From a virus, in IMG/VR virus record IMGVR_UViG_3300043539_000499, positions 1 to 22,806 of that record: DNA of 22,806 nucleotides, one strand, 5' to 3'. How positions within the stretch are numbered: the first letter of the stretch is position 1; each line of letters begins with the position of its first letter. Positions 1-7,124 of the stretch are shown in pieces. The translations under genes and the position numbers were made by a program. The notes beneath the pieces were generated by a model. It made no database searches and was not told the DNA's origin. It was given only the letters and a program-made list of their open reading frames with translations.

Positions 1-176
1 GTATCAGGACGATCAATTGTAGGATCTGTTTGTAGGCCACAAATTAGGTAATCACAGTGATTTTTAGCTTCACTCAACATAGCTATATGGCCGGCATGTA
101 GCATGTCAAACGTACTAAAAGTTATACCAATTTTCTTACCTTCTTGCTTGAGTTCTTTAATTTTATTAAAGATCAT
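1..176 (-). CDS. Nucleotidyltransferase (cytidylyltransferase-like), N-terminal part, cut by window edge
   Basis: Only the first 58 codons are in the window. Residues 16-30 read as a beta strand followed by FDMLHAGH, the HxGH signature of the cytidylyltransferase/nucleotidyltransferase superfamily (TagD, RfaE/HldE C-terminal domain, NMN adenylyltransferases), where both histidines contact the nucleotide triphosphate. It continues as a helix and a second strand ending in LICGLQTDP, again typical of TagD/HldE-like enzymes. The likely reaction is transfer of CMP or AMP to a phosphorylated sugar or polyol. The substrate cannot be told from this fragment. The ATG overlaps the clpS stop as ATGA, so translation is probably coupled to clpS and the gene is the last visible member of the S21-dnaK-hsp20-clpS transcript. 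The family call is secure; the exact substrate is unknown. Confidence 0.8.
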   Translation of the reverse strand, partial: MIFNKIKELKQEGKKIGITFSTFDMLHAGHIAMLSEAKNHCDYLICGLQTDPTIDRPD

Positions 177-478
177 GCGTCTGGCTCAAGTTTAATTACA
201 AGTGGAAAGCCATTTGCTCTAGCAAGTTGTGTTGCTTCAACACCTTTTTGTTCTGCCATTTCATATGGTAATACGATAACAGTGGCACTACCTTCTTCGT
301 GAATGGTTTGTGTAATTTCAATTGCTGTATCAACGGCAATATCAAATACCACACGCAAACTTTCAATAACAAATTCCATAGTTGTTACGTTGTCATTGAT
401 ATAAATGACCTTGTACATACTGGGTTCTTTGACTGATAAGTTTGGGGTTGTTTTAACTTTTGCAATTGCCTTGGCCAT
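173..478 (-). CDS. clpS: ClpS-like adaptor of the Clp protease (N-degron recognition)
   Basis: A 101-residue protein matching ClpS along its whole core. In the family ClpS binds N-terminal destabilising residues and hands the substrates to ClpA/ClpAP. Visible hallmarks are YKVIYINDNVTTMEF (residues 22-36), equivalent to YKVLLLNDDYTPMEF of bacterial ClpS, with the pocket residues Asn28, Asp29 and Met34. His60 in the TIHEEG segment corresponds to the alpha-amino-binding His66 of E. coli. The C-terminal end ANGFPLVIKLEP also matches. The third acidic pocket position is Asn30 instead of Asp, a conservative change. No ClpA or ClpP is seen in the window, so the protein presumably acts on the host protease. 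It lies downstream of hsp20 after a 65-bp gap with a hairpin and overlaps the next gene by ATGA. Confidence 0.9.
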   Translation of the reverse strand: MAKAIAKVKTTPNLSVKEPSMYKVIYINDNVTTMEFVIESLRVVFDIAVDTAIEITQTIHEEGSATVIVLPYEMAEQKGVEATQLARANGFPLVIKLEPDA

Positions 479-509
479 ATCTGCTCTCTTTATTTGTTTT
501 GTTGATGAT

Positions 510-529
510 GGGTGGAGTTTCCTCCACCC
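510..529 (-). terminator. Stem-loop between hsp20 and clpS
   Basis: A perfect 8-bp stem (GGGTGGAG / CTCCACCC) with a four-base loop. On the transcribed minus strand the loop is GAAA, a stable GNRA tetraloop. It sits 15 nt after the hsp20 stop and 31 nt before clpS. The bases after it on the minus strand are not T-rich, so it is more likely a weak or partial terminator, or an mRNA 3'-end stabiliser or processing site, than a full intrinsic terminator. Confidence 0.6.
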
Positions 530-543
530 TTATTACTATATTA

Positions 544-981
544 CTACTTTTCGAAGCTAATAGCAACCTTTTGTTTAACTGGCTCAGGTATAAATTGTTC
601 CAATTTAACAGTAAGTATGCCATTCTTAACGTGTGCAGTGCTGACTTCTACACCCTCTGCTAGCTTAATACGCTTAACAAAGTCACGTGCAGCAATACCA
701 CGGTGAATGTATTCTCCAGCACCTTCTGCGGTTTCACGGTTAGTACCTCGAATAACTAAATCACCGTCTTCAACTTCCACATCTAATTCACTTTCAGCAA
801 AACCTGCTACTGCTAATTCAATAGCATAGTTAGTTTCGTTTAGTTTAATCAGATTAAACGGCGGGTAACCACTATCCTTACCACGTTGCTCTAAGTGATG
901 CAGTTGTGCAAACAAATCATCGAAGCCAATAGCAAATTTATAGATGCTAGGGATATCAAGGGTTGTGTAAACTTGTTTCAT
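544..981 (-). CDS. Small heat-shock protein, IbpA/Hsp20 family
   Basis: A 145-residue holdase chaperone of the alpha-crystallin family, which binds unfolding proteins and passes them to DnaK/ClpB. The N-terminal segment PSIYKFAIGFDDLF (11-24) and the start of the crystallin domain (YPPFN at 39-43, then ELAVAGFAESELDVEV at 55-70) closely follow E. coli IbpA. The domain runs from about 40 to 130 and ends with NGILTVKLEQFIPE; a V-A-I tail (139-141) resembles the C-terminal IXI anchor. The start is secure: AAGGAGAG lies 7 nt upstream inside the dnaK end, and the dnaK stop and this ATG overlap by one base (TAATG), so the two are translationally coupled. Hsp20 genes are known in T4-like marine phages, but direct fusion to a dnaK operon is unusual. 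Confidence 0.95.
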   Translation of the reverse strand: MKQVYTTLDIPSIYKFAIGFDDLFAQLHHLEQRGKDSGYPPFNLIKLNETNYAIELAVAGFAESELDVEVEDGDLVIRGTNRETAEGAGEYIHRGIAARDFVKRIKLAEGVEVSTAHVKNGILTVKLEQFIPEPVKQKVAISFEK

Positions 982-2897
982 TATTTACTCTCCTTGTTAA
1001 CTTCTGTAAATTCAGCATCCACAACACCATCTTGTGCATCTGTTGCTGTCTGCTGACCAGGTTCAACTGTTGCTGACTCTTGTGCTTGTTTAGCTTGATA
1101 GATTGGTGCTACTGGTTCTGCTAGTTTAGTCATTGCTGTAGTAATTGCTTCTACATCATCACCCTTAATAGCTTCTTCAACTAGGGCAATAGCATCATTA
1201 ATTGCAGTATGTTGTTCAGCAGTTACCGAGTCACCAGCTTCTTCTACAGTTTTCTTAACATCGTGAACCTGTGCTTCAGCTTGGTTACGTGCATCAACTA
1301 ATTCACGCAATTTTTTATCTGCATCAGCATTAACTTCTGCGTCACGTACCATTGCATCAATTTCTTCTTCAGTTAGACCCGAGTTAGCTTTGATAGTAAT
1401 CTTGTTTTCTTTGCCAGTTGCTTTATCTTTAGCACTTACTTTTAAGATACCATTAGCATCAATGTCAAGAGTAATTTCAATTTGTGGTTGACCACGACGT
1501 TGTGGTTCAATACCTTCTAAATTAAACTGCCCAAGTACTTTATTGTCTTTGACAAACTCACGCTCACCCTGTGCTACCATAACAGTAACCGCTGGTTGAT
1601 TGTCTTCTGCTGTAGAGAATGTTTGGCTTGCTTTGGTTGGGATGGTTGTATTTTTCTTAATCAGCTTGGTCATAATACCACCCATTGTTTCAATACCCAA
1701 TGATAGTGGAGTTACGTCAAGTAACAATACATCAGTTTTGTCACCACCTAATACTGCACCCTGGATAGCCGCACCAACTGCTACAGCTTCGTCTGGGTTA
1801 ACGTCTTTACGTGGAGCTTTACCAAAGAATGCTTCAACAGCTTCTTGTACTTTAGGCATACGTGTTTGACCGCCGACTAGGATAACATCATCGATGTCGC
1901 TGACTGCAATACCAGAGTCTTTAACAGCAATTTTACATGGGTCAATTGAACGTTTAATTAAATCTTCAACTAAACTTTCAAACTTACTACGTGTTAGTTT
2001 AACTGACAAGTGTTTAGGACCGGTTGCATCAGCAGTGATGTAAGGTAAGTTTACATCTGTCTGTGTTGAACTTGACAATTCAATCTTAGCTTTTTCAGCT
2101 GATTCTTTAAGACGTTGTAGAGCAAGCATGTCTTGTTTTAAGTCAATGCCAGACTCTTTCTTAAACTCATCAACCAAGTATTCCATTACACGTTGGTCAA
2201 AGTCTTCACCGCCAAGGAATGTATCACCGTTGGTTGACAATACTTCAAATTGTTTTTCACCGTCGATGTCACTGATTTCAATAATACTGATATCAAATGT
2301 ACCACCACCTAGGTCATATACAGCAATCTTACGGTCTTTTTTATCACCTTTATCGCAACCAAATGCCAGTGCTGCCGCAGTTGGTTCGTTGATAATACGC
2401 AATACTTCTAGGCCTGCAATACGGCCAGCATCTTTAGTTGCTTGACGTTGACTATCGTTGAAGTAGGCTGGAACTGTGATAACTGCTTGAGTTACTTCAT
2501 AACCTAAATAGTCCTCTGCTGTCAATTTCATTTTGCGCAATACTTCTGCTGAAATTTGCGGAGGTGCTAGTTTGTTGCCATTTACTTCTACCCACGCATC
2601 ACCATTCTCATTTTTAACAATGGTATAAGGCATTAAGTCAATGTCTTTTTGTACTGCTGGTTCGTCAAACTTACGACCGATAAGTCGTTTGCTGGCGTAG
2701 ATTGTGTTTTTTGGATTAGTAACTGCTTGACGTTTGGCACTAGCACCTACAATAATTTCATCGCCATAGGCAACGATACTTGGTGTAGTACGAGCACCTT
2801 CGTTATTTTCAATTACACGTGATTTATTGTTTTCAAGAATGGCCACACAAGAGTTAGTGGTGCCTAGGTCAATACCTATGATTGTATTTTTGCTCAT
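981..2897 (-). CDS. dnaK: DnaK / Hsp70 molecular chaperone, full length
   Basis: A complete 638-residue DnaK, the same length as the E. coli protein. The ATPase domain has phosphate-1 GIDLGTTNS (8-16), Lys70, the [10 protein letters not shown] phosphate-2 loop with Thr200 (Thr199 in E. coli), and [10 protein letters not shown]. The interdomain linker [16 protein letters not shown], the substrate-binding beta domain ([14 protein letters not shown]) and the helical lid are present. The C-terminal tail ends in VVDAEFTEV, the bacterial form of the Hsp70 tail. The sequence is strongly proteobacterial (beta-like), implying acquisition from a host. No dnaJ or grpE is in the window, so host co-chaperones would be used. 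It is preceded by a sigma70-type promoter overlapping a late-promoter motif, a 5' leader of about 60 nt and an AAGGAG ribosome site. No inactivating change was seen. Confidence 0.98.
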   Translation of the reverse strand: MSKNTIIGIDLGTTNSCVAILENNKSRVIENNEGARTTPSIVAYGDEIIVGASAKRQAVTNPKNTIYASKRLIGRKFDEPAVQKDIDLMPYTIVKNENGDAWVEVNGNKLAPPQISAEVLRKMKLTAEDYLGYEVTQAVITVPAYFNDSQRQATKDAGRIAGLEVLRIINEPTAAALAFGCDKGDKKDRKIAVYDLGGGTFDISIIEISDIDGEKQFEVLSTNGDTFLGGEDFDQRVMEYLVDEFKKESGIDLKQDMLALQRLKESAEKAKIELSSSTQTDVNLPYITADATGPKHLSVKLTRSKFESLVEDLIKRSIDPCKIAVKDSGIAVSDIDDVILVGGQTRMPKVQEAVEAFFGKAPRKDVNPDEAVAVGAAIQGAVLGGDKTDVLLLDVTPLSLGIETMGGIMTKLIKKNTTIPTKASQTFSTAEDNQPAVTVMVAQGEREFVKDNKVLGQFNLEGIEPQRRGQPQIEITLDIDANGILKVSAKDKATGKENKITIKANSGLTEEEIDAMVRDAEVNADADKKLRELVDARNQAEAQVHDVKKTVEEAGDSVTAEQHTAINDAIALVEEAIKGDDVEAITTAMTKLAEPVAPIYQAKQAQESATVEPGQQTATDAQDGVVDAEFTEVNKESK

Positions 2898-2930
2898 TGT
2901 TTTCTCCTTATAAAAAGCAAGTAATAGTTG

Positions 2931-2951
2931 TAGACCCTAATTAGGCATCTA
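2931..2951 (-). promoter_or_regulatory. Palindromic element in the dnaK 5' leader
   Basis: CCTAATTAGG is a perfect 10-bp palindrome flanked by TAGA/TCTA arms, so the leader RNA upstream of dnaK can fold into an interrupted hairpin. It lies downstream of the predicted transcription start and about 35 nt before the start codon. It does not cover the ribosome site. Its role (RNA stability, protein binding) is unknown. Confidence 0.4.
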
Positions 2952-2957
2952 CATAAC

Positions 2958-2965
2958 TATTTATC
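2958..2965 (-). promoter_or_regulatory. Late-promoter-like motif GATAAATA before dnaK
   Basis: The minus strand reads GATAAATA, one base from the T4 late consensus TATAAATA. It lies directly downstream of the sigma70-type -10 box of the same intergenic region. This suggests dnaK can also be transcribed late. The match is short, so this rests on its repeated occurrence before other genes here. Confidence 0.5.
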
Positions 2966-2994
2966 ATAATACACTATACTACATTAGTTGTCAA
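2966..2994 (-). promoter_or_regulatory. Sigma70-type promoter of dnaK-hsp20-clpS
   Basis: On the minus strand a perfect -35 TTGACA (2989-2994) is followed by a 17-bp spacer and the -10 TATTAT (2966-2971). The -35 is one half of an inverted repeat, TTGTCAA-N5-TTGACAA (2988-3006), which could be an operator. The promoter directly follows the bS21 stop codon, so dnaK can be expressed independently of bS21, probably early with host RNA polymerase. Confidence 0.8.
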
Positions 2995-3013
2995 GTAGTT
3001 TGACAAATAATTC

Positions 3014-3250
3014 TTAATAAAGTTTTGCTGGAAGTGTTTGACTGGATAATTTCTTTTTCCAACGTTGTTTAGCCGCAGCCGCTTTGCGTTTGCGTTTAAG
3101 TGTTGGTTTTTCATAAGACTCACGAGCACGTAGATCTAATATTAATCCACTGTCCTGTATGTTCTTTTTGAATTTGCGCATTGCCTGTTCTACGTTATCA
3201 TTTTTAACGTAAACTGTATTACCTCTTACCATTGAATCGTGTTGTGCCAT
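3014..3250 (-). CDS. rpsU: Ribosomal protein bS21 homologue
   Basis: A 78-residue basic protein aligned to bacterial bS21: NTVYVKNDNVEQAMRKFKKN (11-30) matches the VRENEPFDVALRRFKR region, SGLILDLRARESYEKPTLKRKRK matches the central arginine/lysine helix with the invariant YEKP, and the C-terminal LY ends as in E. coli. bS21 is the 30S protein next to the anti-Shine-Dalgarno end of 16S rRNA and is exchangeable on the ribosome. A phage copy could therefore replace the host one and bias initiation to phage mRNAs; that role is inferred. bS21 is among the ribosomal proteins known to be carried by phages. The start is supported by AAGGAAGA 8 nt upstream and a TATAAATA late promoter 27 nt upstream. 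Confidence 0.93.
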   Translation of the reverse strand: MAQHDSMVRGNTVYVKNDNVEQAMRKFKKNIQDSGLILDLRARESYEKPTLKRKRKAAAAKQRWKKKLSSQTLPAKLY

Positions 3251-3276
3251 TGATTACTATCTTCCTTATTGAAATG

Positions 3277-3284
3277 TATTTATA
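3277..3284 (-). promoter_or_regulatory. Late promoter TATAAATA of rpsU
   Basis: A perfect T4-type late promoter on the minus strand, placing the start of transcription about 20 nt before the bS21 ATG with the AAGGAAGA ribosome site between. Confidence 0.8.
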
Positions 3285-3291
3285 TGCGTTG

Positions 3292-4893
3292 TTATTGAGG
3301 GTTATTTTTAATATACTGTTGAATTTGTTCTTGCTCTGCCGGTGTAAGCAGATCTACATCATACTCGCCAGATGCTATTTTATTAGTTAGATGTTTAATG
3401 TATTCTACATCATATGAATATACATCTGTAGTAGTTTTGTCTACTTCAATCCATTTGATATCATTCCATTTGTACAATTTACTTGGCAAATAATCAACTC
3501 TTAGGTACAAATCTCCTTTGGTTGGATTTTTTGGAAAGGTTGTACCAAATCCAGCATTTACACTGTTGCCATCAAGTTCGGCATTGATACTTAAATCTGG
3601 TGCAGTGACCTGTTGTGGTTGTGGATAATATGTGGCAATTGGATTGCCCAAATGGTCTGTTAGGGTAACTGGATCAACTGATTTAATCTGTGCCAATTCT
3701 TCGTGTTTAGCATCGTGCTCTGCTTGTAGCACATCTAACTTAGCCTGCATTTCTGCAATTAAACTAATAGCATTGTCTAAGTCTTGTTTACTAGTGTCTG
3801 TATCAATAGCCTCTTGAGCCCACATTTCTTCACCTTCCGGTATAGGAATGTCTAAAGGATCTTCGTCAACTGGTTGTTGTTTAGGTACCAGTCCTTCGTT
3901 GGTGGTGCGGTCGGGCCATATCCACGGAGTGTGTAGATATACCTGTGTACTAGCATAGTTAGCAGGTAAGTAACCATCGTTGTCGTCAATTGACTTAGCT
4001 AGTTCCTTGCCATCATCAAAGAACTTTTGCATTGCAATGTAATCGTCAACATCAGCTTCTTGCTTAATTTTTTCGTATTGTTCGTCGGTTAGCTGTCCAT
4101 CGTCTAGTTCGTATTCATCTTCTTTCTTACGCTTGTCTTCTCTAGCCCACATAAGAGTTTGTTCTGCGGCTAGAATAAGGATAAGTGCCAATGGGTCAAA
4201 TACAAATACTAGTAGGATAATTACCCAACGTACAGCACGTTCTAGCAAGTTCGCATCTGGATTGTCACCGTAGATCAGTGCGGCTATATATTTTATTGGT
4301 CCTACTTCTGCTTCAATCTTACGATTCTGCGCGGCTAGTGGAGCACGTTCTGCTTGTAGTGCGGAAATATTCTTTTGTGCGGCTGTGATGTCTGCTTGTA
4401 ATGATTTACGTTCTTTAGCTTGATTCTTGCGAATCTGTACAGCACGATTGGCACCCTTGTCGTCTGTGGTACGACCTAACATTTGGTCTACCTGCGCATC
4501 CATTTGTTGTAGGGCCTTCTTGTTTACGCTGATATTATCCTGTTCTGTTTTAATCTTTTCATCTAAGATCTGCACCTGGGCGGCACTGTCGCCTACCGTA
4601 ATGTTTTGATCCATGTGTGCCTTAGATAAGAAACCAAAGATACCCATGCTGGTAATCAGCATCAGCACTAATATGGCAGGAACAAGATAAAGTTTAAACT
4701 GTATGTTAGCACGATGCCAAAATTTGTGTAGCCATACAGTAGCGGCAATTTTACCTACTTCTAGTACAGCACCCATAATGATAATAGGCACTACAGCCGC
4801 GGCAAATATAGCTGTTAGTCCAGCTATGGAATAGTATGCGGCCACGGCTGAAATGCTTAAAGCCACCGCTAAGATGAATAATCCAAATAACAT
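3292..4893 (-). CDS. Large phage membrane protein with coiled coil, function unknown
   Basis: A 533-residue protein. The N-terminus holds two hydrophobic helices (about 3-45), a short loop VGKIAATVWLHKFWHR and a third helix (about 70-92). Residues 100-200 form a Lys/Gln/Glu-rich coiled coil. A further hydrophobic segment (about 218-245, VIILLVFVFDPLALILILAAE) is followed by a long acidic soluble part with a second coiled coil (about 365-405). The last 100 residues carry a folded-looking domain (GDLYLRVDYLPSKLYKWNDIKWIEVD) ending in a Gln-rich helix. It is not matched to a named family; the layout suggests an inner-membrane protein with a cytoplasmic or virion-facing tail. The stop lies 7 bp from the rpsU late promoter. 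An AATAAATA motif sits only 7 nt before the ATG and no Shine-Dalgarno sequence is visible, so the mRNA would have almost no leader. Confidence 0.8.
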   Translation of the reverse strand: MLFGLFILAVALSISAVAAYYSIAGLTAIFAAAVVPIIIMGAVLEVGKIAATVWLHKFWHRANIQFKLYLVPAILVLMLITSMGIFGFLSKAHMDQNITVGDSAAQVQILDEKIKTEQDNISVNKKALQQMDAQVDQMLGRTTDDKGANRAVQIRKNQAKERKSLQADITAAQKNISALQAERAPLAAQNRKIEAEVGPIKYIAALIYGDNPDANLLERAVRWVIILLVFVFDPLALILILAAEQTLMWAREDKRKKEDEYELDDGQLTDEQYEKIKQEADVDDYIAMQKFFDDGKELAKSIDDNDGYLPANYASTQVYLHTPWIWPDRTTNEGLVPKQQPVDEDPLDIPIPEGEEMWAQEAIDTDTSKQDLDNAISLIAEMQAKLDVLQAEHDAKHEELAQIKSVDPVTLTDHLGNPIATYYPQPQQVTAPDLSINAELDGNSVNAGFGTTFPKNPTKGDLYLRVDYLPSKLYKWNDIKWIEVDKTTTDVYSYDVEYIKHLTNKIASGEYDVDLLTPAEQEQIQQYIKNNPQ

Positions 4894-4900
4894 AGTTAAT

Positions 4901-4908
4901 TATTTATT
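4901..4908 (-). promoter_or_regulatory. Late-promoter motif AATAAATA, near-leaderless
   Basis: Seven nucleotides separate this motif from the ATG at 4893. With the T4 late spacing the transcript would start about 2 nt before the start codon. Confidence 0.6.
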
Positions 4909-4947
4909 GAGTTGTAACTGATAGTTTAACATGGTAGTTTATATTAG

Positions 4948-4974
4948 TCAAGAGGTTTGGTCCAAACCTCTTGA
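4948..4974 (-). terminator. 27-bp palindrome covering the stop codon
   Basis: TCAAGAGGTTTGG and its exact reverse complement are separated by one base. The RNA can form a long stem at the extreme 3' end of the 61-residue gene. The following minus-strand sequence (CTAATATAAACTACC) lacks a T-run, so it could be a 3'-end protector, processing site or weak terminator rather than a classic intrinsic terminator. Confidence 0.55.
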
Positions 4975-5133
4975 TACTTGTAAGTACCACGGAGCACTGG
5001 TCAAACTTAAACTGTTAGTAACACGCAGTTCTGGCTTACCGTCAGTGTTGTAGTCCATCACCTTATGAAGGTCTAATAGATTAGGCTCATGCGGATGCTG
5101 GTAGTTGGTTGAATTAGGTAGTTGAACGCCCAT
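4948..5133 (-). CDS. Small conserved-looking phage protein, unknown function
   Basis: A 61-residue protein, MGVQLPNSTNYQHPHEPNLLDLHKVMDY at the start and a short beta-like end. It sits 6 bp after the 314-residue virion-type protein, in the same orientation, and probably belongs to the same late transcript. The composition (Asn, Pro, Leu, Ser) and lack of membrane segments fit a minor structural protein, but no family is recognised. Its last codons and TGA stop are part of a 27-bp near-perfect palindrome (4948-4974). Confidence 0.6.
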   Translation of the reverse strand: MGVQLPNSTNYQHPHEPNLLDLHKVMDYNTDGKPELRVTNSLSLTSAPWYLQVSRGLDQTS

Positions 5134-5139
5134 AATATA

Positions 5140-6084
5140 TTAAGGTACCGCTGGATAGTTAGTTGTCTTTACGTATGCAGCCGTTATCTTAGTGCCTTTG
5201 TACGAGTCAGTCCATGTGGCTTGCCAAGGCCAGAGGCCGCCTGTTCCTGTGCTGACTACTCCTAATCCTATGTTGGTATATAGCCAATTTGTGCCATCCC
5301 AAGACAGACTCTCGTCAACATAATTATAACTTGTTTTTCCATTGACTGTGCCTACCGGAGCCATCTTGCGCCAACTTTGTCCGCCGTAGAATCCGTTTTC
5401 ATCACCGTAAGGGCCATCCATTAACACCCAAGCAGTGGCTTCAGGTTCTGCGGCATTGGCTGGATCGTCTGTACCAATTCCTGTCCAAGGACGGCCTTGA
5501 ACTAATCCACCTTCGTTAGGATTGTCAACGACATCATAACCGTCATACTGTGTGGGCAACTGCGTAATGATATAGGATGCTCTTGGGTTACTACTTGCGG
5601 AACGATCGTTGGCAGCTAAATTTAGTTTGGCAATTTGTCTTGCCTCTTTATCTGCTCCACCCCCGCCACCTGACTCGGTTGCGTATATAGTAAAGGAAGT
5701 ACCGTTGGGAATCAACGCTATATTAATTTGATCAGCACCACTGCCACTTAAATTGCCAGCGGCTGTAGTAACGTTCCAAATAGCAACACCGGACTCACTT
5801 GGATCATTGGAGATATTAGTGCCATCAGGTTGAGTCATTGATCTTGTAAAACTAGGTTGTCCATTACCCGGCACAAAAGTCCAGTTCCTAGCACCAGCAC
5901 CCAAGGCAATAACCTGCGCCATGTAAGCATCTATTGCGCCGCCATCTTTTCTAATGGCAAATCCAGCACCGTATGCGTCATAGTTAAACGTACCCACTGC
6001 CACTAGATAACTGCTGGCTTGAGTATAACTGGTTGCTGTTAAGCCACTTGATAGCATCAGTGTTGAAATTCCGTTGGCTGCCAT
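5140..6084 (-). CDS. Probable virion structural protein (fibre, decoration or capsid-associated)
   Basis: A 314-residue protein rich in Gly, Ala, Thr, Asn, Ser and Tyr with few charged residues, typical of phage tail or decoration proteins. An N-terminal domain (1-140) is followed by a flexible SGGGGG hinge (about 138-143), a short helical linker and a C-terminal part with many aromatics (WVLMDGPYGDENGFYGGQSWRKM; SLSWDGTNWLYTN). No signal peptide or membrane helix is present. It has its own late promoter (ACTAAATA, 19 nt upstream) and an AAAGAGAAC ribosome site, and shares the late region with the 92-residue protein upstream. A specific virion role cannot be assigned. Confidence 0.65.
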   Translation of the reverse strand: MAANGISTLMLSSGLTATSYTQASSYLVAVGTFNYDAYGAGFAIRKDGGAIDAYMAQVIALGAGARNWTFVPGNGQPSFTRSMTQPDGTNISNDPSESGVAIWNVTTAAGNLSGSGADQINIALIPNGTSFTIYATESGGGGGADKEARQIAKLNLAANDRSASSNPRASYIITQLPTQYDGYDVVDNPNEGGLVQGRPWTGIGTDDPANAAEPEATAWVLMDGPYGDENGFYGGQSWRKMAPVGTVNGKTSYNYVDESLSWDGTNWLYTNIGLGVVSTGTGGLWPWQATWTDSYKGTKITAAYVKTTNYPAVP

Positions 6085-6102
6085 ATATCGTTCTCTTTAG
6101 TG

Positions 6103-6110
6103 TATTTAGT
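6103..6110 (-). promoter_or_regulatory. Late promoter ACTAAATA
   Basis: A variant of the TATAAATA late promoter 18 nt before the 314-residue structural gene. The same ACTAAATA octamer precedes other genes here (19484-19491, 22260-22267). Confidence 0.65.
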
Positions 6111-6115
6111 TAATC

Positions 6116-6394
6116 TTATGCTGTACAGCTAGCTTTTACTCCGCCCGCTTGTTCTGTTATAGTTACTGCTCCGGGTGTGCCGACTGCTTGCACAGCAATG
6201 CGACTACACTTAACAGGAAAACGCATCGTTCTACTTTCGCCAGCACGTAGTACAGCGCACGTGTTAGGGTCAACTATAGGATTCTCACCCACTACAAAAT
6301 AAATTGATACTGATGAATACAGTATAATAACTCCCTTCTTAAGTACAGGGCTTTGTTGACTTGTGTTGGTAGCAGTTAATGAGTATGATGCCAT
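6116..6394 (-). CDS. Small beta-rich probable virion protein
   Basis: A 92-residue protein with alternating hydrophobic/polar strands (KKGVIILYSSVSIYFVVG; SRTMRFPVKCSRIAVQAVG; GAVTITE), the look of a compact beta-sandwich such as a decoration, head-fibre or tail accessory protein. Three cysteines are present (one in PNTCAVL, one in VKCSRI, one near the C-terminus). A perfect TATAAATA late promoter lies 18 nt upstream and TAGGAA serves as ribosome site. It begins the late structural cluster after the terminator at 6430-6449. The family is not recognised. Confidence 0.65.
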   Translation of the reverse strand: MASYSLTATNTSQQSPVLKKGVIILYSSVSIYFVVGENPIVDPNTCAVLRAGESRTMRFPVKCSRIAVQAVGTPGAVTITEQAGGVKASCTA

Positions 6395-6412
6395 TATTGA
6401 TTCCTAATACAA

Positions 6413-6420
6413 TATTTATA
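6413..6420 (-). promoter_or_regulatory. Late promoter TATAAATA
   Basis: A perfect late consensus on the minus strand placed just after a strong terminator and 18 nt before the 92-residue gene. Confidence 0.85.
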
Positions 6421-6421
6421 G

Positions 6422-6449
6422 CCAAAATAAAAGGCCCCGAAGAGCCTTT
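6422..6449 (-). terminator. Rho-independent terminator with UUCG loop
   Basis: Minus strand: an 8-bp stem AAAGGCTC/GGGCCTTT (one T-G pair) closing a TTCG tetraloop, followed by a T-rich tail TTATTTT. The C(UUCG)G loop is exceptionally stable. It ends the early small-gene transcript that runs from 8482 to 6478 and isolates it from the late unit that begins at 6420. Confidence 0.88.
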
Positions 6450-6477
6450 GGTTAGGTTAATAATAGGGTTTCTCGAG

Positions 6478-6723
6478 TTATATATTGCGCACCATGTATT
6501 CTGAAATCTTACGCTCAATCATGCTGGGAATATTCAGCGCAGGCCATTCAAGTTCAAACGGACAAGGCGCATCACCCCAAGAGCCAGTTGTGATAAACTG
6601 TTTGTATACTGCCAAGTCTGCTTTCTTAGTTGGGTCAAATTTGCGTTTTACAAAAGCATTTTGCATCGAATAAAGTGTATTAACCATTGCTTGTTCCATT
6701 GTGTTAGTGTTAGTGTTTAACAT
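6478..6723 (-). CDS. Small early phage protein, unknown function
   Basis: An 81-residue protein starting MLNTNTNTMEQAMVNTLYSMQ. The reading frame is open further upstream, but the ATG at 6723 is preferred because AAGGA lies about 10 nt upstream and the longer form would overlap the well-supported 57-residue gene at 6749-6922. A central WGDAPCPFELEWPALNIPSMI segment suggests a small folded domain. It is the last gene before the UUCG terminator. No known family. Confidence 0.6.
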   Translation of the reverse strand: MLNTNTNTMEQAMVNTLYSMQNAFVKRKFDPTKKADLAVYKQFITTGSWGDAPCPFELEWPALNIPSMIERKISEYMVRNI

Positions 6724-6748
6724 AGTATACAGTCCTTTTTGTAGTAAG

Positions 6749-6922
6749 TCAATATGTTTCTTTGGTAATGTAAAATTCAGTAGTAGGATACTTTTCTTTA
6801 AATTCGTCAGTAGCAACGTATTGATTTAACCCAGTCATATTAAAGAATTGTTTATGGAATGCTGTCTTGTGTGTTTCTTTAACCGATACTGTTAGGTATA
6901 CCGAAGTTGCTTTGCCTGCCAT
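6749..6922 (-). CDS. Short early phage protein (57 residues), unknown function
   Basis: Begins MAGKATSVYLTVSVKETHKT and ends TEFYITKETY. It has a strong ribosome site (AAGGAG, 8 nt before the ATG) that lies inside the end of the upstream gene, one base away from overlapping it. The next gene begins 25 nt after its stop. The pattern of a beta strand, a helix (FHKQFFNMTGLNQYV) and a C-terminal strand suggests a small alpha/beta protein. Function unknown. Confidence 0.65.
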   Translation of the reverse strand: MAGKATSVYLTVSVKETHKTAFHKQFFNMTGLNQYVATDEFKEKYPTTEFYITKETY

Positions 6923-6923
6923 T

Positions 6924-7124
6924 TTATTGCTCCTTGTTATCGCGTTCGCGTAAAATTACTAAAATAGCCTGTGACATCATTTCTAATTCAACATCATTAA
7001 ACTCAAACTCTTCCAACCAATTGATGCAGTTAGTAATAGCAGTATCCTCACCTTGAATTGCGATATCAGCATCAAAGATTGCTTGGTTAATGTTATTGAC
7101 AATAATCATATCATCAATATTCAT
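6924..7124 (-). CDS. Small acidic early protein, unknown function
   Basis: 66 residues, strongly acidic and helical (NWLEEFEFNDVELEMMSQAILVILRERDN). Its ATG overlaps the TAA of the preceding 90-residue gene by one base (TAATG), so translation is coupled. No family recognised; acidic small early phage proteins often bind host proteins, but nothing here shows that directly. Confidence 0.6.
   Translation of the reverse strand: MNIDDMIIVNNINQAIFDADIAIQGEDTAITNCINWLEEFEFNDVELEMMSQAILVILRERDNKEQ

Noticed and set aside
1600-2445. Open frames on the plus strand opposite dnaK.
   Set aside because: They are shadows of the strongly conserved dnaK frame and have no ribosome site, promoter or family match.
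6724-6816. A longer N-terminus for the 81-residue gene.
   Set aside because: It overlaps the well-supported 57-residue gene and has no ribosome site, unlike the ATG at 6723.
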